This document shows, piece by piece, positions 34,101 through 48,241 of a stretch of DNA of 64,000 nucleotides. Under the pieces are notes generated by a model. That model saw nothing but the letters and a program-made list of their open reading frames with translations, searched no databases and had not been told where the DNA came from. Each line of letters opens with the position of its first letter. Position 1 is the stretch's first letter. The translations under genes and the position numbers were made by a program. The DNA is from Elymus sibiricus (lineage: Eukaryota > Streptophyta > Magnoliopsida > Poales > Poaceae): contig CM077673.1 of the NCBI GenBank assembly GCA_039707655.1, positions 6,892,001 to 6,956,000 on the forward strand, written 5' to 3'.

Positions 34101-37100
34101 AATAGCACAGAAAACTGGTAAGAATGGACCAAATCTACGAGTTTTGGCGAAGTCCCCGTAAGCGGACCCCGGGGTTCACCGAACGTTTGGATCGCCCCGG
34201 GACCCAGAATCAGTGAGTAATAGCATAGAAAACTAGCCGGAACAGACAAAATCTGTTAGTTTTGGCGAGGTCCCCATAACCACACCCCAAGCATCCCCAA
34301 ATGTTGGGATGACCACGACTACCAAAAACCAGTGAATAATAGCATAGAAAACTGGTAAGAATGGACCAAATCTGTGAGTTTTGGCCAGGTCCACGTATGC
34401 GGACCCCGGGGTTCCCCGGACGTTTGGATCGCCCCGGGGCACAAAAAACAGTGAGTAATAGCATAGAAAACTAGCCGGGACACACAAAATCTGCTAGTTT
34501 TGGCGAGGTCCCCATGACCGCACCCCGGGCTTCCCCGAACGTTCGGACGACCACGACTACCGAAAAACAGTGAATGATAACATAGAAAACTGGCCTGAAC
34601 AGACAAAATCTGTTAGTTTTGGCGAGGTCCCCATAAGCAGACCCCGGGATTCCCCGAACATTTGGATCGCCCTGGGACCCAAAATGAGTGAGTAATAGCA
34701 TAGAAAACTGGTAAGAATGGACCAAATCTGCGAGTTTTTGCGAGGTCCCTGTAACCGGACCCCGGCCTTCCCCGAACGTTCGGACGACCACGACAACCAA
34801 AAAACACTGAATAATAGCATAGAAAACTGGTAAGGATGGACCAAATCTCCGAGTTTTGGCGAGGTCCCCGTAACCGGACCCTGGGCATCCCCAAATGTTG
34901 GGACGACCACGACAACCAAAAGCAGGGAATAATAGCATAGAAAACTGGTCAGAATGGACCAAATCTGCGAGTTTTGGCGAGGTCCCCGTAAGCGGACCCT
35001 GGGTTCCCCAAACATTTGGATCGCCCCGAGTTCAAAAATCAGTGAGTAATAGCATACAGAACTGGCCGAAACGGACAAAATCTGCGAGTTTTGGCGAGGT
35101 CCCCGTAAGCGGACCCTGGGGTTCCCCGAACATTTGGATCGCCCCGGGACCAAAAACCAGTGAATAATAGCATAGAAAACTGGTAAGAATGGACCAAATC
35201 TGCGAGTTTTGACCAGGTCCCCGTATGCGGACACCGGGGTTCCCCGGACGTTTGGATCGCCCCAGGACCCAAAATCAGCGAGTAATAGCATAGAAAACTA
35301 GCCATAATGTGCCAATTCTGCGAGTTTTGAAGAGGTCCCCCTAACGGAACCCCAGGGTTCCCCGAACATTCGGATCGCCCCGGGACCCAAAGTCAGTGAA
35401 TAATAGCATAGAAAACTGACCAGAACGGACCATATCTTTGAGTTTTGGTGAGGTCCCCATTACCGGACCCGGGGCTTCCCCGAACGTTCGAATGACCACG
35501 GCAACCAAAAACAATGAATAATAGTATAGAAAACTGGTCAGAATGGACCAACTCTGCGAGTTTTGGCGAAGTCCCCGTAAGCGGACCCTGGGGTTCCCCG
35601 AACATTTGGATCGCCCCGAGATCGAAAATCAGTGAGTAATAGCATACAGAACTGGCCGAAACGGACAAAATCTGCGAGTTTTGGCGAGGTCCCCGTAACC
35701 GGTCCACGGGCTTCCCCGAACGTTCCGACGACCACGACAACCAAAAAACAGTGAATAATAGCACAGAAAACTGGTAAGAATGGACCAAATCTACGAGTTT
35801 TGGCGAAGTCCCCGTAAGCGGACCCCGGGGTTCACCGAACGTTTGGATCGCCCCGGGACCCAGAATCAGTGAGTAATAGCATAGAAAACTAGCCGGAACA
35901 GACAAAATCTGTTAGTTTTGGCGAGGTCCCCATAACCACACCCCAAGCATCCCCAAATGTTGGGATGACCACGACTACCAAAAACCAGTGAATAATAGCA
36001 TAGAAAACTGGTAAGAATGGACCAAATCTGTGAGTTTTGGCCAGGTCCACGTATGCGGACCCCGGGGTTCCCCGGACGTTTGGATCGCCCCGGGGCACAA
36101 AAAATAGCGAGTAATAGCATAGAAAACTAGCCGGGACACACAAAATCTGCTAGTTTTGGCGAGGTCCCCGTGACCGCACCCCGGGCTTCCCCGAACGTTC
36201 GGACGACCACGACTACCGAAAAACAGTGAATGATAACATAGAAAACTGGCCTGAACAGACAAAATCTGTTAGTTTTGGCGAGGTCCCCATAAGCAGACCC
36301 CGGGATTCCCCGAACATTTGGATCGCCCTGGGACCCAAAATGAGTGAGTAATAGCATAGAAAACTGGTAAGAATGGACCAAATCTGCGAGTTTTTGCGAG
36401 GTCCCCGTAACCGGACCCCGGCCTTCCCCGAACGTTCGGACGACCACGACAACCAAAAAACACTGAATAATAGCATAGAAAACTGGTAAGGATGGACCAA
36501 ATCTCCGAGTTTTGGCGAGGTCCCCGTAACCGGACCCTGGGCATCCCCAAATGTTGGGACGACCACGACAACCAAAAACAGGGAATAATAGCATAGAAAA
36601 CTGGTCAGAATGGACCAAATCTACGAGTTTTGGCGAGGTGCCCGTATGCGGACCCCGGGGTTCCCCAAATGTTTGGATCACCGCGAGACCCAAAATTAGT
36701 GAGTAAAAGCATAGAAAACTGGCCGGAACAGACAAAATCTGCTAATTTTGGCGAGGTCCCCGTAACCGGTCCTTGGGCTTCCCCGAATGTTCGGACGACC
36801 ACGACAACAACAAAAAACAGTGAATAATAGCATAGAAATCTGGTCAGAATGGACAAAATCTGCGAGTTTTGGCGAGGTCCCCGTAAGCGGACCCTGGGGT
36901 TCCCCGAACATTTGGATCGCCCCGAGACCGAAAATCAATGAGTAATAGCATACAAAACTGGCCGAAACGGAAAAAATCTGCGAGTTTTGGCGAGGTCCAC
37001 GTAACCGCACCCCGGGCTTCCCCGAACGTTCGGATGACCACGACTACCAAAAACCAGTGAATAATAGCATAGAAAACTGGTAGGAATGGACCAAATCTGC

Positions 37101-38090
37101 GAGTTTTGGCCAGGTCCCCGTATGCGGACCCCGGGGTTCCCCGGACGTTTGGATCGCCCCGGGACCAAAATTAGTGAGTAATAGCATAAAAAACTAGCCG
37201 GGACACACAAAATCTGCTAGTTTTGGCGAGGTCCTGGTAACCGCACCCCGGGCTTCCCCGAACGTTCGGATGACCACAACTACCGAAAAACAATGAATGA
37301 TAGCATAGAAATCTGGTCAGAATGGACAAAATCTGCGAGTTTTGGCGAGGTCCCCGTAAGCGGACCCTGGGGTTCCCCGAACATTTGGATCGCCCCGAGA
37401 CCGAAAATCAATGAGTAATAGCATAGAAAACTGGCCGAAACGGAAAAAATCTGCGAGTTTTGGCGAGGTCCACGTAACCGCACCCCGGGCATCCCCGAAC
37501 ATTCGGACGACCACGACTACCAAAAACCAGTGAATAATAGCATAGAAAACTGGTAGGAATGGACCAAATCTGCGAGTTTTGGCCAGGTCCCCGTATGCGG
37601 ACCCCGGGGTTCCCCGGACGTTTGGATCGCCCCGGGACCAAAATTAGTGAGTAATAGCAAAAAAAACTAGCCGGGACACACAAAATCTGCTAGTTTTGGC
37701 GAGGTCCCCGTAACCGCACCCCGGGCTTCCCTGAACGTTCGGACGACCACGACTACCGAAAAACAGTGAATGATAGCATAGAAATCTGGTCAGAATGGAC
37801 AAAATCTGCGAGTTTGGCAAGGTCCCATAAGCGAACCCCGGAGATCCCCGAACATTTGGATCGCCCCGGGACCCAAAATGAGTGAGTAATAGCATAGAAA
37901 ACTGGTAAGAAGGGACCAAATCTACGAGTTTTTGCGAGGTCCCCGTAACCGGACCCCGGGCTTCCCCGAACATTCAGATGACTACGACAGCCAAAAAAGA
38001 GTGAATAATTGCACAGAAAACTGGTAAAATGGACCAAATCTGCGAGTTTTGGCCAGGTCCCTGTATACGGACCCCCGTGTTCCCGGGACG

Positions 38091-39270
38091 TTTGGATCGC
38101 CCCGGGACCCAAAATTAGTGAGTAATAGCATAGAAAACTGGCCGGGACACACAAAATCTGCTAGTTTTGGCGAGGTCCCCGTAACCGCACCCCGGGCTTC
38201 CCCGAACGTTCGGATGACCACAACTACCGAAAAACAGTGAATGATATCATAGAAATCTGGTCAGAATGGACAAAATCTGCGAGTTTTGGCGAGGTCCCCG
38301 TAAGCGGACCCTGGGGTTCCCCGAACATTTGGATCGCCCCGGGACCAAAATTAGTGAGTAATAGCATAAAAAACTAGCCGGGACACACAAAATCTGCTAG
38401 TTTTGGCGAGGTCCCCGTAACCGCACCCCGGGCTTCCCCGAACGTTCGGATGACCACAACTACCGAAAAACAATGAATGATAGCATAGAAATCTGGTCAG
38501 AATGGACAAAATCTGCGAGTTTTGGCGAGGTCCCCGTAAGCGGACCCTGGGGTTCCCCGAACATTTGGATCGCCCCGAGACCGAAAATCAATGAGTAATA
38601 GCATAGAAAACTGGCCGAAACGGAAAAAATCTGCGAGTTTTGGCGAGGTCCACGTAACCGCACCCCGGGCTTCCCCGAACACTCGAACGACCACGACTAC
38701 CAAAAACCAGTGAATAATAGCATAGAAAACTGGTAGGAATAGACCAAATCTGCGAGTTTTGGCCAGGTCCCCGTATGCGGACCCCGGGGTTCCCCGGACG
38801 TTTGGATCGCCCCGGGACCAAAATTAGTGAGTAATAGCAAAAAAAACTAGCCGGGACACACAAAATCTGCTAGTTTTGGCGAGGTCCCCGTAACCGCACC
38901 CCGGGCTTCCCCGAACGTTCGGACGACCACGACTACCGAAAAACAGTGAATGATAGCATAGAAATCTGGTCAGAATGGACAAAATCTGCGAGTTTGGCAA
39001 GGTCCCATAAGCGAACCCCGGAGATCCCCGAACATTTGGATCGCCCCGGGACCCAAAATGAGTGAGTAATAGCATAGAAAACTGGTAAGAAGGGACCAAA
39101 TATACGAGTTTTTGCGAGGTCCCCGTAACCGGACCCCGGGCTTCCCCGAACATTCAGATGACTACGACAACCAAAAAAGAGTGAATAATTGCACAGAAAA
39201 CTGGTAAAATGGACCAAATCTGCGAGTTTTGGCCAGGTCCCCGTATACGGACCCCCATGTTCCCGGGACG
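38091..39270. repeat. HOR unit, 10-mer lacking m3-m4 (1180 bp)
   Basis: At about 38330 the m2 sequence (GGACCCTGGGGTTCCCCGAACA) passes directly into an m5 start (CCGGGACCAAAATTAGTG). The deletion of two monomers keeps the register. Confidence 0.8.
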
Positions 39271-40687
39271 TTTGGATCGCCCCGGGACCCAAAATTAGTG
39301 AGTAATAGCATAGAAAACTGGCCGGGACACACAAAATCTGCTAGTTTTGGCGAGGTCCCCGTAACCGCACCCCGGGCTTCCCCGAACGTTCGGATGACCA
39401 CAACTACCGAAAAACAGTGAATGATATCATAGAAATCTGGTCAGAATGGACAAAATCTGCGAGTTTTGGCGAGGTCCCCGTAAGCGGACCCTGGGGTTCC
39501 CCGAACATTTGGATCGCCCCGAGACCGAAAATCAATGAGTAATAGCATACAAAACTGGCCGAAACGGAAAAAATCTGCGAGTTTTGGCGAGGTCCACGTA
39601 ACCGCACCCCGGGCTTCCCCGAACGTTCGGATGACCACGACTACCAAAAACCAGTGAATAATAGCATAGAAAACTGGTAGGAATGGACCAAATCTGCGAG
39701 TTTTGGCCAGGTCCCCGTATGCGGACCCCGGGGTTCCCCGGACGTTTGGATCGCCCCGGGACCAAAATTAGTGAGTAATAGCATAAAAAACTAGCCGGGA
39801 CACACAAAATCTGCTAGTTTTGGCGAGGTCCCCGTAACCGCACCCCGGGCTTCCCCGAACGTTCGGATGACCACACCTACCGAAAAACAATGAATGATAG
39901 CATAGAAATCTGGTCAGAATGGACAAAATCTGCGAGTTTTGGCGAGGTCCCCGTAAGCGGACCCTGGGGTTCCCCGAACATTTGGATCGCCCCGAGACCG
40001 AAAATCAATGAGTAATAGCATAGAAAACTGGCCGAAACGGAAAAAATCTGCGAGTTTTGGCGAGGTCCACGTAACCGCACCCCGGGCTTCCCCGAACATT
40101 CGAACGACCACGACTACCAAAAACCAGTGAATAATAGCATAGAAAACTGGTAGGAATAGACCAAATCTGCGAGTTTTGGCCAGGTCCCCGTATGCGGACC
40201 CCGGGGTTCCCCGGACGTTTGGATCGCCCCGGGACCAAAATTAGTGAGTAATAGCAAAAAAAACTAGCCGGGACACACAAAATCTGCTAGTTTTGGCGAG
40301 GTCCCCGTAACCGCACCCCGGGCTTCCCCGAACGTTCGGACGACCACGACTACCGAAAAACAGTGAATGATAGCATAGAAATCTGGTCAGAATGGACAAA
40401 ATCTGCGAGTTTGGCAAGGTCCCATAAGCGAACCCCGGAGATCCCCGAACATTTGGATCGCCCCGGGACCCAAAATGAGTGAGTAATAGCATAGAAAACT
40501 GGTAAGAAGGGACCAAATCTACGAGTTTTTGCGAGGTCCCCGTAACCGGACCCCGGGCTTCCCCGAACATTCAGATGACTACGACAACCAAAAAAGAGTG
40601 AATAATTGCACAGAAAACTGGTAAAATGGACCAAATCTGCGAGTTTTGGCCAGGTCCCCGTATACGGACCCCCATGTTCCCGGGACG
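39271..40687. repeat. HOR unit, canonical 12-mer (1417 bp)
   Basis: Clear m1-m12 order made of three tetramers, m1-m4, m5-m8 and m9-m12, each being a diverged version of the same four-monomer pattern. Used here as the reference unit. Confidence 0.88.
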
Positions 40688-43600
40688 TTTGGATCGCCCC
40701 GGGACCCAAAATTAGTGAGTAATAGCATAGAAAACTGGCCGGGACACACAAAATCTGCTAGTTTTGGCGAGGTCCCCGTAACCGCACCCCGGGCTTCCCC
40801 GAACGTTCGGATGACCACAACTACCGAAAAACAGTGAATGATATCATAGAAATCTGGTCAGAATGGACAAAATCTGCGAGTTTTGGCGAGGTCCCCGTAA
40901 GCGGACCCTGGGGTTCCCCGAACATTTGGATCGCCCCGAGACCGAAAATCAATGAGTAATAGCATACAAAACTGGCCGAAACGGAAAAAATCTGCGAATT
41001 TTGGCGAGGTCCACGTAACCGCACCCCGGGCTTCCCCGAACGTTCGGATGACCACGACTACCAAAAACCAGTGAATAATAGCATAGAAAACTGGTAGGAA
41101 TGGACCAAATCTGCGAGTTTTGGCCAGGTCCCCGTATGCGGACCCCGGGGTTCCCCGGACGTTTGGATCGCCCCGGGACCAAAATTAGTGAGTAATAGCA
41201 TAAAAAACTAGCCGGGACACACAAAATCTGCTAGTTTTGGCGAGGTCCCCGTAACCGCACCCCGGGCTTCCCCGAACGTTCGGATGACCACAACTACCGA
41301 AAAACAATGAATGATAGCATAGAAATCTGGTCAGAATGGACAAAATCTGCGAGTTTTGGCGAGGTCCCCGTAAGCGGACCCTGGGGTTCCCCGAACATTT
41401 GGATCGCCCCGAGACCGAAAATCAATGAGTAATAGCATAGAAAACTGGCCGAAACGGAAAAAATCTGCGAGTTTTGGCGAGGTCCACGTAACCGCACCCC
41501 GGGCTTCCCCGAACATTCGAACGACCACGACTACCAAAAACCAGTGAATAATAGCATAGAAAACTGGTAGGAATAGACCAAATCTGCGAGTTTTGGCCAG
41601 GTCCCCGTATGCGGACCCCGGGGTTCCCCGGACGTTTGGATCGCCCCGGGACCAAAATTAGTGAGTAATAGCAAAAAAAACTAGCCGGGACACACAAAAT
41701 CTGCTAGTTTTGGGGAGGTCCCCGTAACCGCACCCCGGGCTTCCCCGAACGTTCGGACGACCACGACTACCGAAAAACAGTGAATGATAGCATAGAAATC
41801 TTGTCAGAATGGACAAAATCTGCGAGTTTGGCAAGGTCCCATAAGCGAACCCCGGAGATCCCCGAACATTTGGATCGCCCCGGGACCCAAAATGAGTGAG
41901 TAATAGCATAGAAAACTGGTAAGAAGGGACCAAATCTACGAGTTTTTGCGAGGTCCCCGTAACCGGACCCCGGGCTTCCCCGAACATTCAGATGACTACG
42001 ACAACCAAAAAAGAGTGAATAATTGCACAGAAAACTGGTAAAATGGACCAAATCTGCGAGTTTTGGCCAGGTCCCCGTATACGGACCCCCATGTTCCCGG
42101 GACGTTTGGATCGCCCCGGGACCCAAAATTAGTGAGTAATAGCATAGAAAACTGGCCGGGACACACAAAATCTGCTAGTTTTGGCGAGGTCCCCGTAACC
42201 GCACCCCGGGCTTCCCCGAACGTTCGGATGACCACGACTACCAAAAACCAGTGAATAATAGCATAGAAAACTGGTAGGAATGGACCAAATCTGCGAGTTT
42301 TGGCCAGGTCCCCGTATGCGGACCCCGGGGTTCCCCGGACGTTTGGATCGCCCCGGGACCAAAATTAGTGAGTAATAGCATAAAAAACTAGCCGGGACAC
42401 ACAAAATCTGCTAGTTTTGGCGAGGTCCCCGTAACCGCACCCCGGGCTTCCCCGAACGTTCGGATGACCACACCTACCGAAAAACAATGAATGATAGCAT
42501 AGAAATCTGGTCAGAATGGACAAAATCTGCGAGTTTTGGCGAGGTCCCCGTAAGCGGACCCTGGGGTTCCCCGAACATTTGGATCGCCCCGAGACCGAAA
42601 ATCAATGAGTAATAGCATAGAAAACTGGCCGAAACGGAAAAAATCTGCGAGTTTTGGCGAGGTCCACGTAACCGCACCCCGGGCTTCCCCGAACATTCGA
42701 ACGACCACGACTACCAAAAACCAGTGAATAATAGCATAGAAAACTGGTAGGAATAGACCAAATCTGCGAGTTTTGGCCAGGTCCCCGTATGCGGACCCCG
42801 GGGTTCCCCGGACGTTTGGATCGCCCCGGGACCAAAATTAGTGAGTAATAGCAAAAAAAACTAGCCGGGACACACAAAATCTGCTAGTTTTGGCGAGGTC
42901 CCCGTAACCGCACCCCGGGCTTCCCCGAACGTTCGGACGACCACGACTACCGAAAAACAGTGAATGATAGCATAGAAATCTTGTCAGAATGGACAAAATC
43001 TGCGAGTTTGGCAAGGTCCCATAAGCGAACCCCGGAGATCCCCGAACATTTGGATCGCCCCGGGACCCAAAATGAGTGAGTAATAGCATAGAAAACTGGT
43101 AAGAAGGGACCAAATCTACGAGTTTTTGCGAGGTCCCCGTAACCGGACCCCGGGCTTCCCCGAACCTTCAGATGACTACGACAACCAAAAAAGAGTGAAT
43201 AATTGCACAGAAAACTGGTAAAATGGACCAAATCTGCGAGTTTTGGCCAGGTCCCCGTATACGGACCCCCATGTTCCCGGGACGTTTGGATCGCCCCGGG
43301 ACCCAAAATTAGTGAGTAATAGCATAGAAAACTGGCCGGGACACACAAAATCTGCTAGTTTTGGCGAGGTCCCCGTAACCGCACCCCGGGCTTCCCCGAA
43401 CGTTCGGATGACCACGACTACCAAAAACCAGTGAATAATAGCATAGAAAACTGGTAGGAATGGACCAAATCTGCGAGTTTTGGCCAGGTCCCCGTATGCG
43501 GACCCCGGGGTTCCCCGGACGTTTGGATCGCCCCGGGACCAAAATTAGTGAGTAATAGCATAAAAAACTAGCCGGGACACACAAAATCTGCTAGTTTTGG

Positions 43601-44464
43601 CGAGGTCCCCGTAACCGCACCCCGGGCTTCCCCGAACGTTCGGATGACCACACCTACCGAAAAACAATGAATGATAGCATAGAAATCTGGTCAGAATGGA
43701 CAAAATCTGCGAGTTTTGGCGAGGTCCCCGTAAGCGGACCCTGGGGTTCCCCGAACATTTGGATCGCCCCGAGACCGAAAATCAATGAGTAATAGCATAG
43801 AAAACTGGCCGAAACGGAAAAAATCTGCGAGTTTTGGCGAGGTCCACGTAACCGCACCCCGGGCTTCCCCGAACATTCGAACGACCACGACTACCAAAAA
43901 CCAGTGAATAATAGCATAGAAAACTGGTAGGAATAGACCAAATCTGCGAGTTTTGGCCAGGTCCCCGTATGCGGACCCCGGGGTTCCCCGGACGTTTGGA
44001 TCGCCCCGGGACCAAAATTAGTGAGTAATAGCAAAAAAAACTAGCCGGGACACACAAAATCTGCTAGTTTTGGCGAGGTCCCCGTAACCGCACCCCGGGC
44101 TTCCCCGAACGTTCGGACGACCACGACTACCGAAAAACAGTGAATGATAGCATAGAAATCTTGTCAGAATGGACAAAATCTGCGAGTTTGGCAAGGTCCC
44201 ATAAGCGAACCCCGGAGATCCCCGAACATTTGGATCGCCCCGGGACCCAAAATGAGTGAGTAATAGCATAGAAAACTGGTAAGAAGGGACCAAATCTACG
44301 AGTTTTTGCGAGGTCCCCGTAACCGGACCCCGGGCTTCCCCGAACATTCAGATGACTACGACAACCAAAAAAGAGTGAATAATTGCACAGAAAACTGGTA
44401 AAATGGACCAAATCTGCGAGTTTTGGCCAGGTCCCCGTATACGGACCCCCATGTTCCCGGGACG
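40688..44464. repeat. 3777-bp super-repeat, copy 1 (12-mer + 10-mer + 10-mer)
   Basis: Units start at 40688, 42105 and 43285. The two 10-mers lack m2-m3: m1 ends at GAACGTTCGGATGACCACGAC and goes straight into m4. Private variants: TTTTGGGGAGG near 41710 and GAACCTTCAGATG near 43163. Confidence 0.88.
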
Positions 44465-47400
44465 TTTGGATCGCCCCGGGACCCAAAATTAGTGAGTAAT
44501 AGCATAGAAAACTGGCCGGGACACACAAAATCTGCTAGTTTTGGCGAGGTCCCCGTAACCGCACCCCGGGCTTCCCCGAACGTTCGGATGACCACAACTA
44601 CCGAAAAACAGTGAATGATATCATAGAAATCTGGTCAGAATGGACAAAATCTGCGAGTTTTGGCGAGGTCCCCGTAAGCGGACCCTGGGGTTCCCCGAAC
44701 ATTTGGATCGCCCCGAGACCGAAAATCAATGAGTAATAGCATACAAAACTGGCCGAAACGGAAAAAATCTGCGAATTTTGGCGAGGTCCACGTAACCGCA
44801 CCCCGGGCTTCCCCGAACGTTCGGATGACCACGACTACCAAAAACCAGTGAATAATAGCATAGAAAACTGGTAGGAATGGACCAAATCTGCGAGTTTTGG
44901 CCAGGTCCCCGTATGCGGACCCCGGGGTTCCCCGGACGTTTGGATCGCCCCGGGACCAAAATTAGTGAGTAATAGCATAAAAAACTAGCCGCGACACACA
45001 AAATCTGCTAGTTTTGGCGAGGTCCCCGTAACCGCACCCCGGGCTTCCCCGAACGTTCGGATGACCACAACTACCGAAAAACAATGAATGATAGCATAGA
45101 AATCTGGTCAGAATGGACAAAATCTGCGAGTTTTGGCGAGGTCCCCGTAAGCGGACCCTGGGGTTCCCCGAACATTTGGATCGCCCCGAGACCGAAAATC
45201 AATGAGTAATAGCATAGAAAACTGGCCGAAACGGAAAAAATCTGCGAGTTTTGGCGAGGTCCACGTAACCGCACCCCGGGCTTCCCCGAACATTCGAACG
45301 ACCACGACTACCAAAAACCAGTGAATAATAGCATAGAAAACTGGTAGGAATAGACCAAATCTGCGAGTTTTGGCCAGGTCCCCGTATGCGGACCCCGGGG
45401 TTCCCCGGACGTTTGGATCGCCCCGGGACCAAAATTAGTGAGTAATAGCAAAAAAAACTAGCCGGGACACACAAAATCTGCTAGTTTTGGGGAGGTCCCC
45501 GTAACCGCACCCCGGGCTTCCCCGAACGTTCGGACGACCACGACTACCGAAAAACAGTGAATGATAGCATAGAAATCTTGTCAGAATGGACAAAATCTGC
45601 GAGTTTGGCAAGGTCCCATAAGCGAACCCCGGAGATCCCCGAACATTTGGATCGCCCCGGGACCCAAAATGAGTGAGTAATAGCATAGAAAACTGGTAAG
45701 AAGGGACCAAATCTACGAGTTTTTGCGAGGTCCCCGTAACCGGACCCCGGGCTTCCCCGAACATTCAGATGACTACGACAACCAAAAAAGAGTGAATAAT
45801 TGCACAGAAAACTGGTAAAATGGACCAAATCTGCGAGTTTTGGCCAGGTCCCCGTATACGGACCCCCATGTTCCCGGGACGTTTGGATCGCCCCGGGACC
45901 CAAAATTAGTGAGTAATAGCATAGAAAACTGGCCGGGACACACAAAATCTGCTAGTTTTGGCGAGGTCCCCGTAACCGCACCCCGGGCTTCCCCGAACGT
46001 TCGGATGACCACGACTACCAAAAACCAGTGAATAATAGCATAGAAAACTGGTAGGAATGGTCCAAATCTGCGAGTTTTGGCCAGGTCCCCGTATGCGGAC
46101 CCCGGGGTTCCCCGGACGTTTGGATCGCCCCGGGACCAAAATTAGTGAGTAATAGCATAAAAAACTAGCCGGGACACACAAAATCTGCTAGTTTTGGCGA
46201 GGTCCCCGTAACCGCACCCCGGGCTTCCCCGAACGTTCGGATGACCACACCTACCGAAAAACAATGAATGATAGCATAGAAATCTGGTCAGAATGGACAA
46301 AATCTGCGAGTTTTGGCGAGGTCCCCGTAAGCGGACCCTGGGGTTCCCCGAACATTTGGATCGCCCCGAGACCGAAAATCAATGAGTAATAGCATAGAAA
46401 ACTGGCCGAAACGGAAAAAATCTGCGAGTTTTGGCGAGGTCCACGTAACCGCACCCCGGGCTTCCCCGAACATTCGAACGACCACGACTACCAAAAACCA
46501 GTGAATAATAGCATAGAAAACTGGTAGGAATAGACCAAATCTGCGAGTTTTGGCCAGGTCCCCGTATGCGGACCCCGGGGTTCCCCGGACGTTTGGATCG
46601 CCCCGGGACCAAAATTAGTGAGTAATAGCAAAAAAAACTAGCCGGGACACACAAAATCTGCTAGTTTTGGCGAGGTCCCCGTAACCGCACCCCGGGCTTC
46701 CCCGAACGTTCGGACGACCACGACTACCGAAAAACAGTGAATGATAGCATAGAAATCTTGTCAGAATGGACAAAATCTGCGAGTTTGGCAAGGTCCCATA
46801 AGCGAACCCCGGAGATCCCCGAACATTTGGATCGCCCCGGGACCCAAAATGAGTGAGTAATAGCATAGAAAACTGGTAAGAAGGGACCAAATCTACGAGT
46901 TTTTGCGAGGTCCCCGTAACCGGACCCCGGGCTTCCCCGAACCTTCAGATGACTACGACAACCAAAAAAGAGTGAATAATTGCACAGAAAACTGGTAAAA
47001 TGGACCAAATCTGCGAGTTTTGGCCAGGTCCCCGTATACGGACCCCCATGTTCCCGGGACGTTTGGATCGCCCCGGGACCCAAAATTAGTGAGTAATAGC
47101 ATAGAAAACTGGCCGGGACACACAAAATCTGCTAGTTTTGGCGAGGTCCCCGTAACCGCACCCCGGGCTTCCCCGAACGTTCGGATGACCACGACTACCA
47201 AAAACCAGTGAATAATAGCATAGAAAACTGGTAGGAATGGACCAAATCTGCGAGTTTTGGCCAGGTCCCCGTATGCGGACCCCGGGGTTCCCCGGACGTT
47301 TGGATCGCCCCGGGACCAAAATTAGTGAGTAATAGCATAAAAAACTAGCCGGGACACACAAAATCTGCTAGTTTTGGCGAGGTCCCCGTAACCGCACCCC

Positions 47401-48241
47401 GGGCTTCCCCGAACGTTCGGATGACCACACCTACCGAAAAACAATGAATGATAGCATAGAAATCTGGTCAGAATGGACAAAATCTGCGAGTTTTGGCGAG
47501 GTCCCCGTAAGCGGACCCTGGGGTTCCCCGAACATTTGGATCGCCCCGAGACCGAAAATCAATGAGTAATAGCATAGAAAACTGGCCGAAACGGAAAAAA
47601 TCTGCGAGTTTTGGCGAGGTCCACGTAACCGCACCCCGGGCTTCCCCGAACATTCGAACGACCACGACTACCAAAAACCAGTGAATAATAGCATAGAAAA
47701 CTGGTAGGAATAGACCAAATCTGCGAGTTTTGGCCAGGTCCCCGTATGCGGACCCCGGGGTTCCCCGGACGTTTGGATCGCCCCGGGACCAAAATTAGTG
47801 AGTAATAGCAAAAAAAACTAGCCGGGACACACAAAATCTGCTAGTTTTGGCGAGGTCCCCGTAACCGCACCCCGGGCTTCCCCGAACGTTCGGACGACCA
47901 CGACTACCGAAAAACAGTGAATGATAGCATAGAAATCTTGTCAGAATGGACAAAATCTGCGAGTTTGGCAAGGTCCCATAAGCGAACCCCGGAGATCCCC
48001 GAACATTTGGATCGCCCCGGGACCCAAAATGAGTGAGTAATAGCATAGAAAACTGGTAAGAAGGGACCAAATCTACGAGTTTTTGCGAGGTCCCCGTAAC
48101 CGGACCCCGGGCTTCCCCGAACATTCAGATGACTACGACAACCAAAAAAGAGTGAATAATTGCACAGAAAACTGGTAAAATGGACCAAATCTGCGAGTTT
48201 TGGCCAGGTCCCCGTATACGGACCCCCATGTTCCCGGGACG
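44465..48241. repeat. 3777-bp super-repeat, copy 2
   Basis: Same 12-10-10 order and the same private variants exactly 3777 bp on (TTTTGGGGAGG near 45488, GAACCTTCAGATG near 46940). By eye I found only two substitutions between the copies, at 44992 (G to C) and 46061 (A to T). Confidence 0.88.

Larger units (their letters stand above)
23482..36840. repeat. Satellite block B: diverged 118-bp dimeric array with kilobase duplications
   Basis: About 113 monomers in the same orientation as block A, continuing the array interrupted by copy 2. The A/B dimer pattern persists, with monomer-level variation comparable to block A. A marker monomer containing CCATAATGTGCCAATTCTGC recurs at 24128, 26664, 29620, 32581, 33644 and about 35298 (and at 6432 and 9161 in block A). 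Several segments of 1-1.6 kb are duplicated almost exactly. No gene. Confidence 0.92.
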
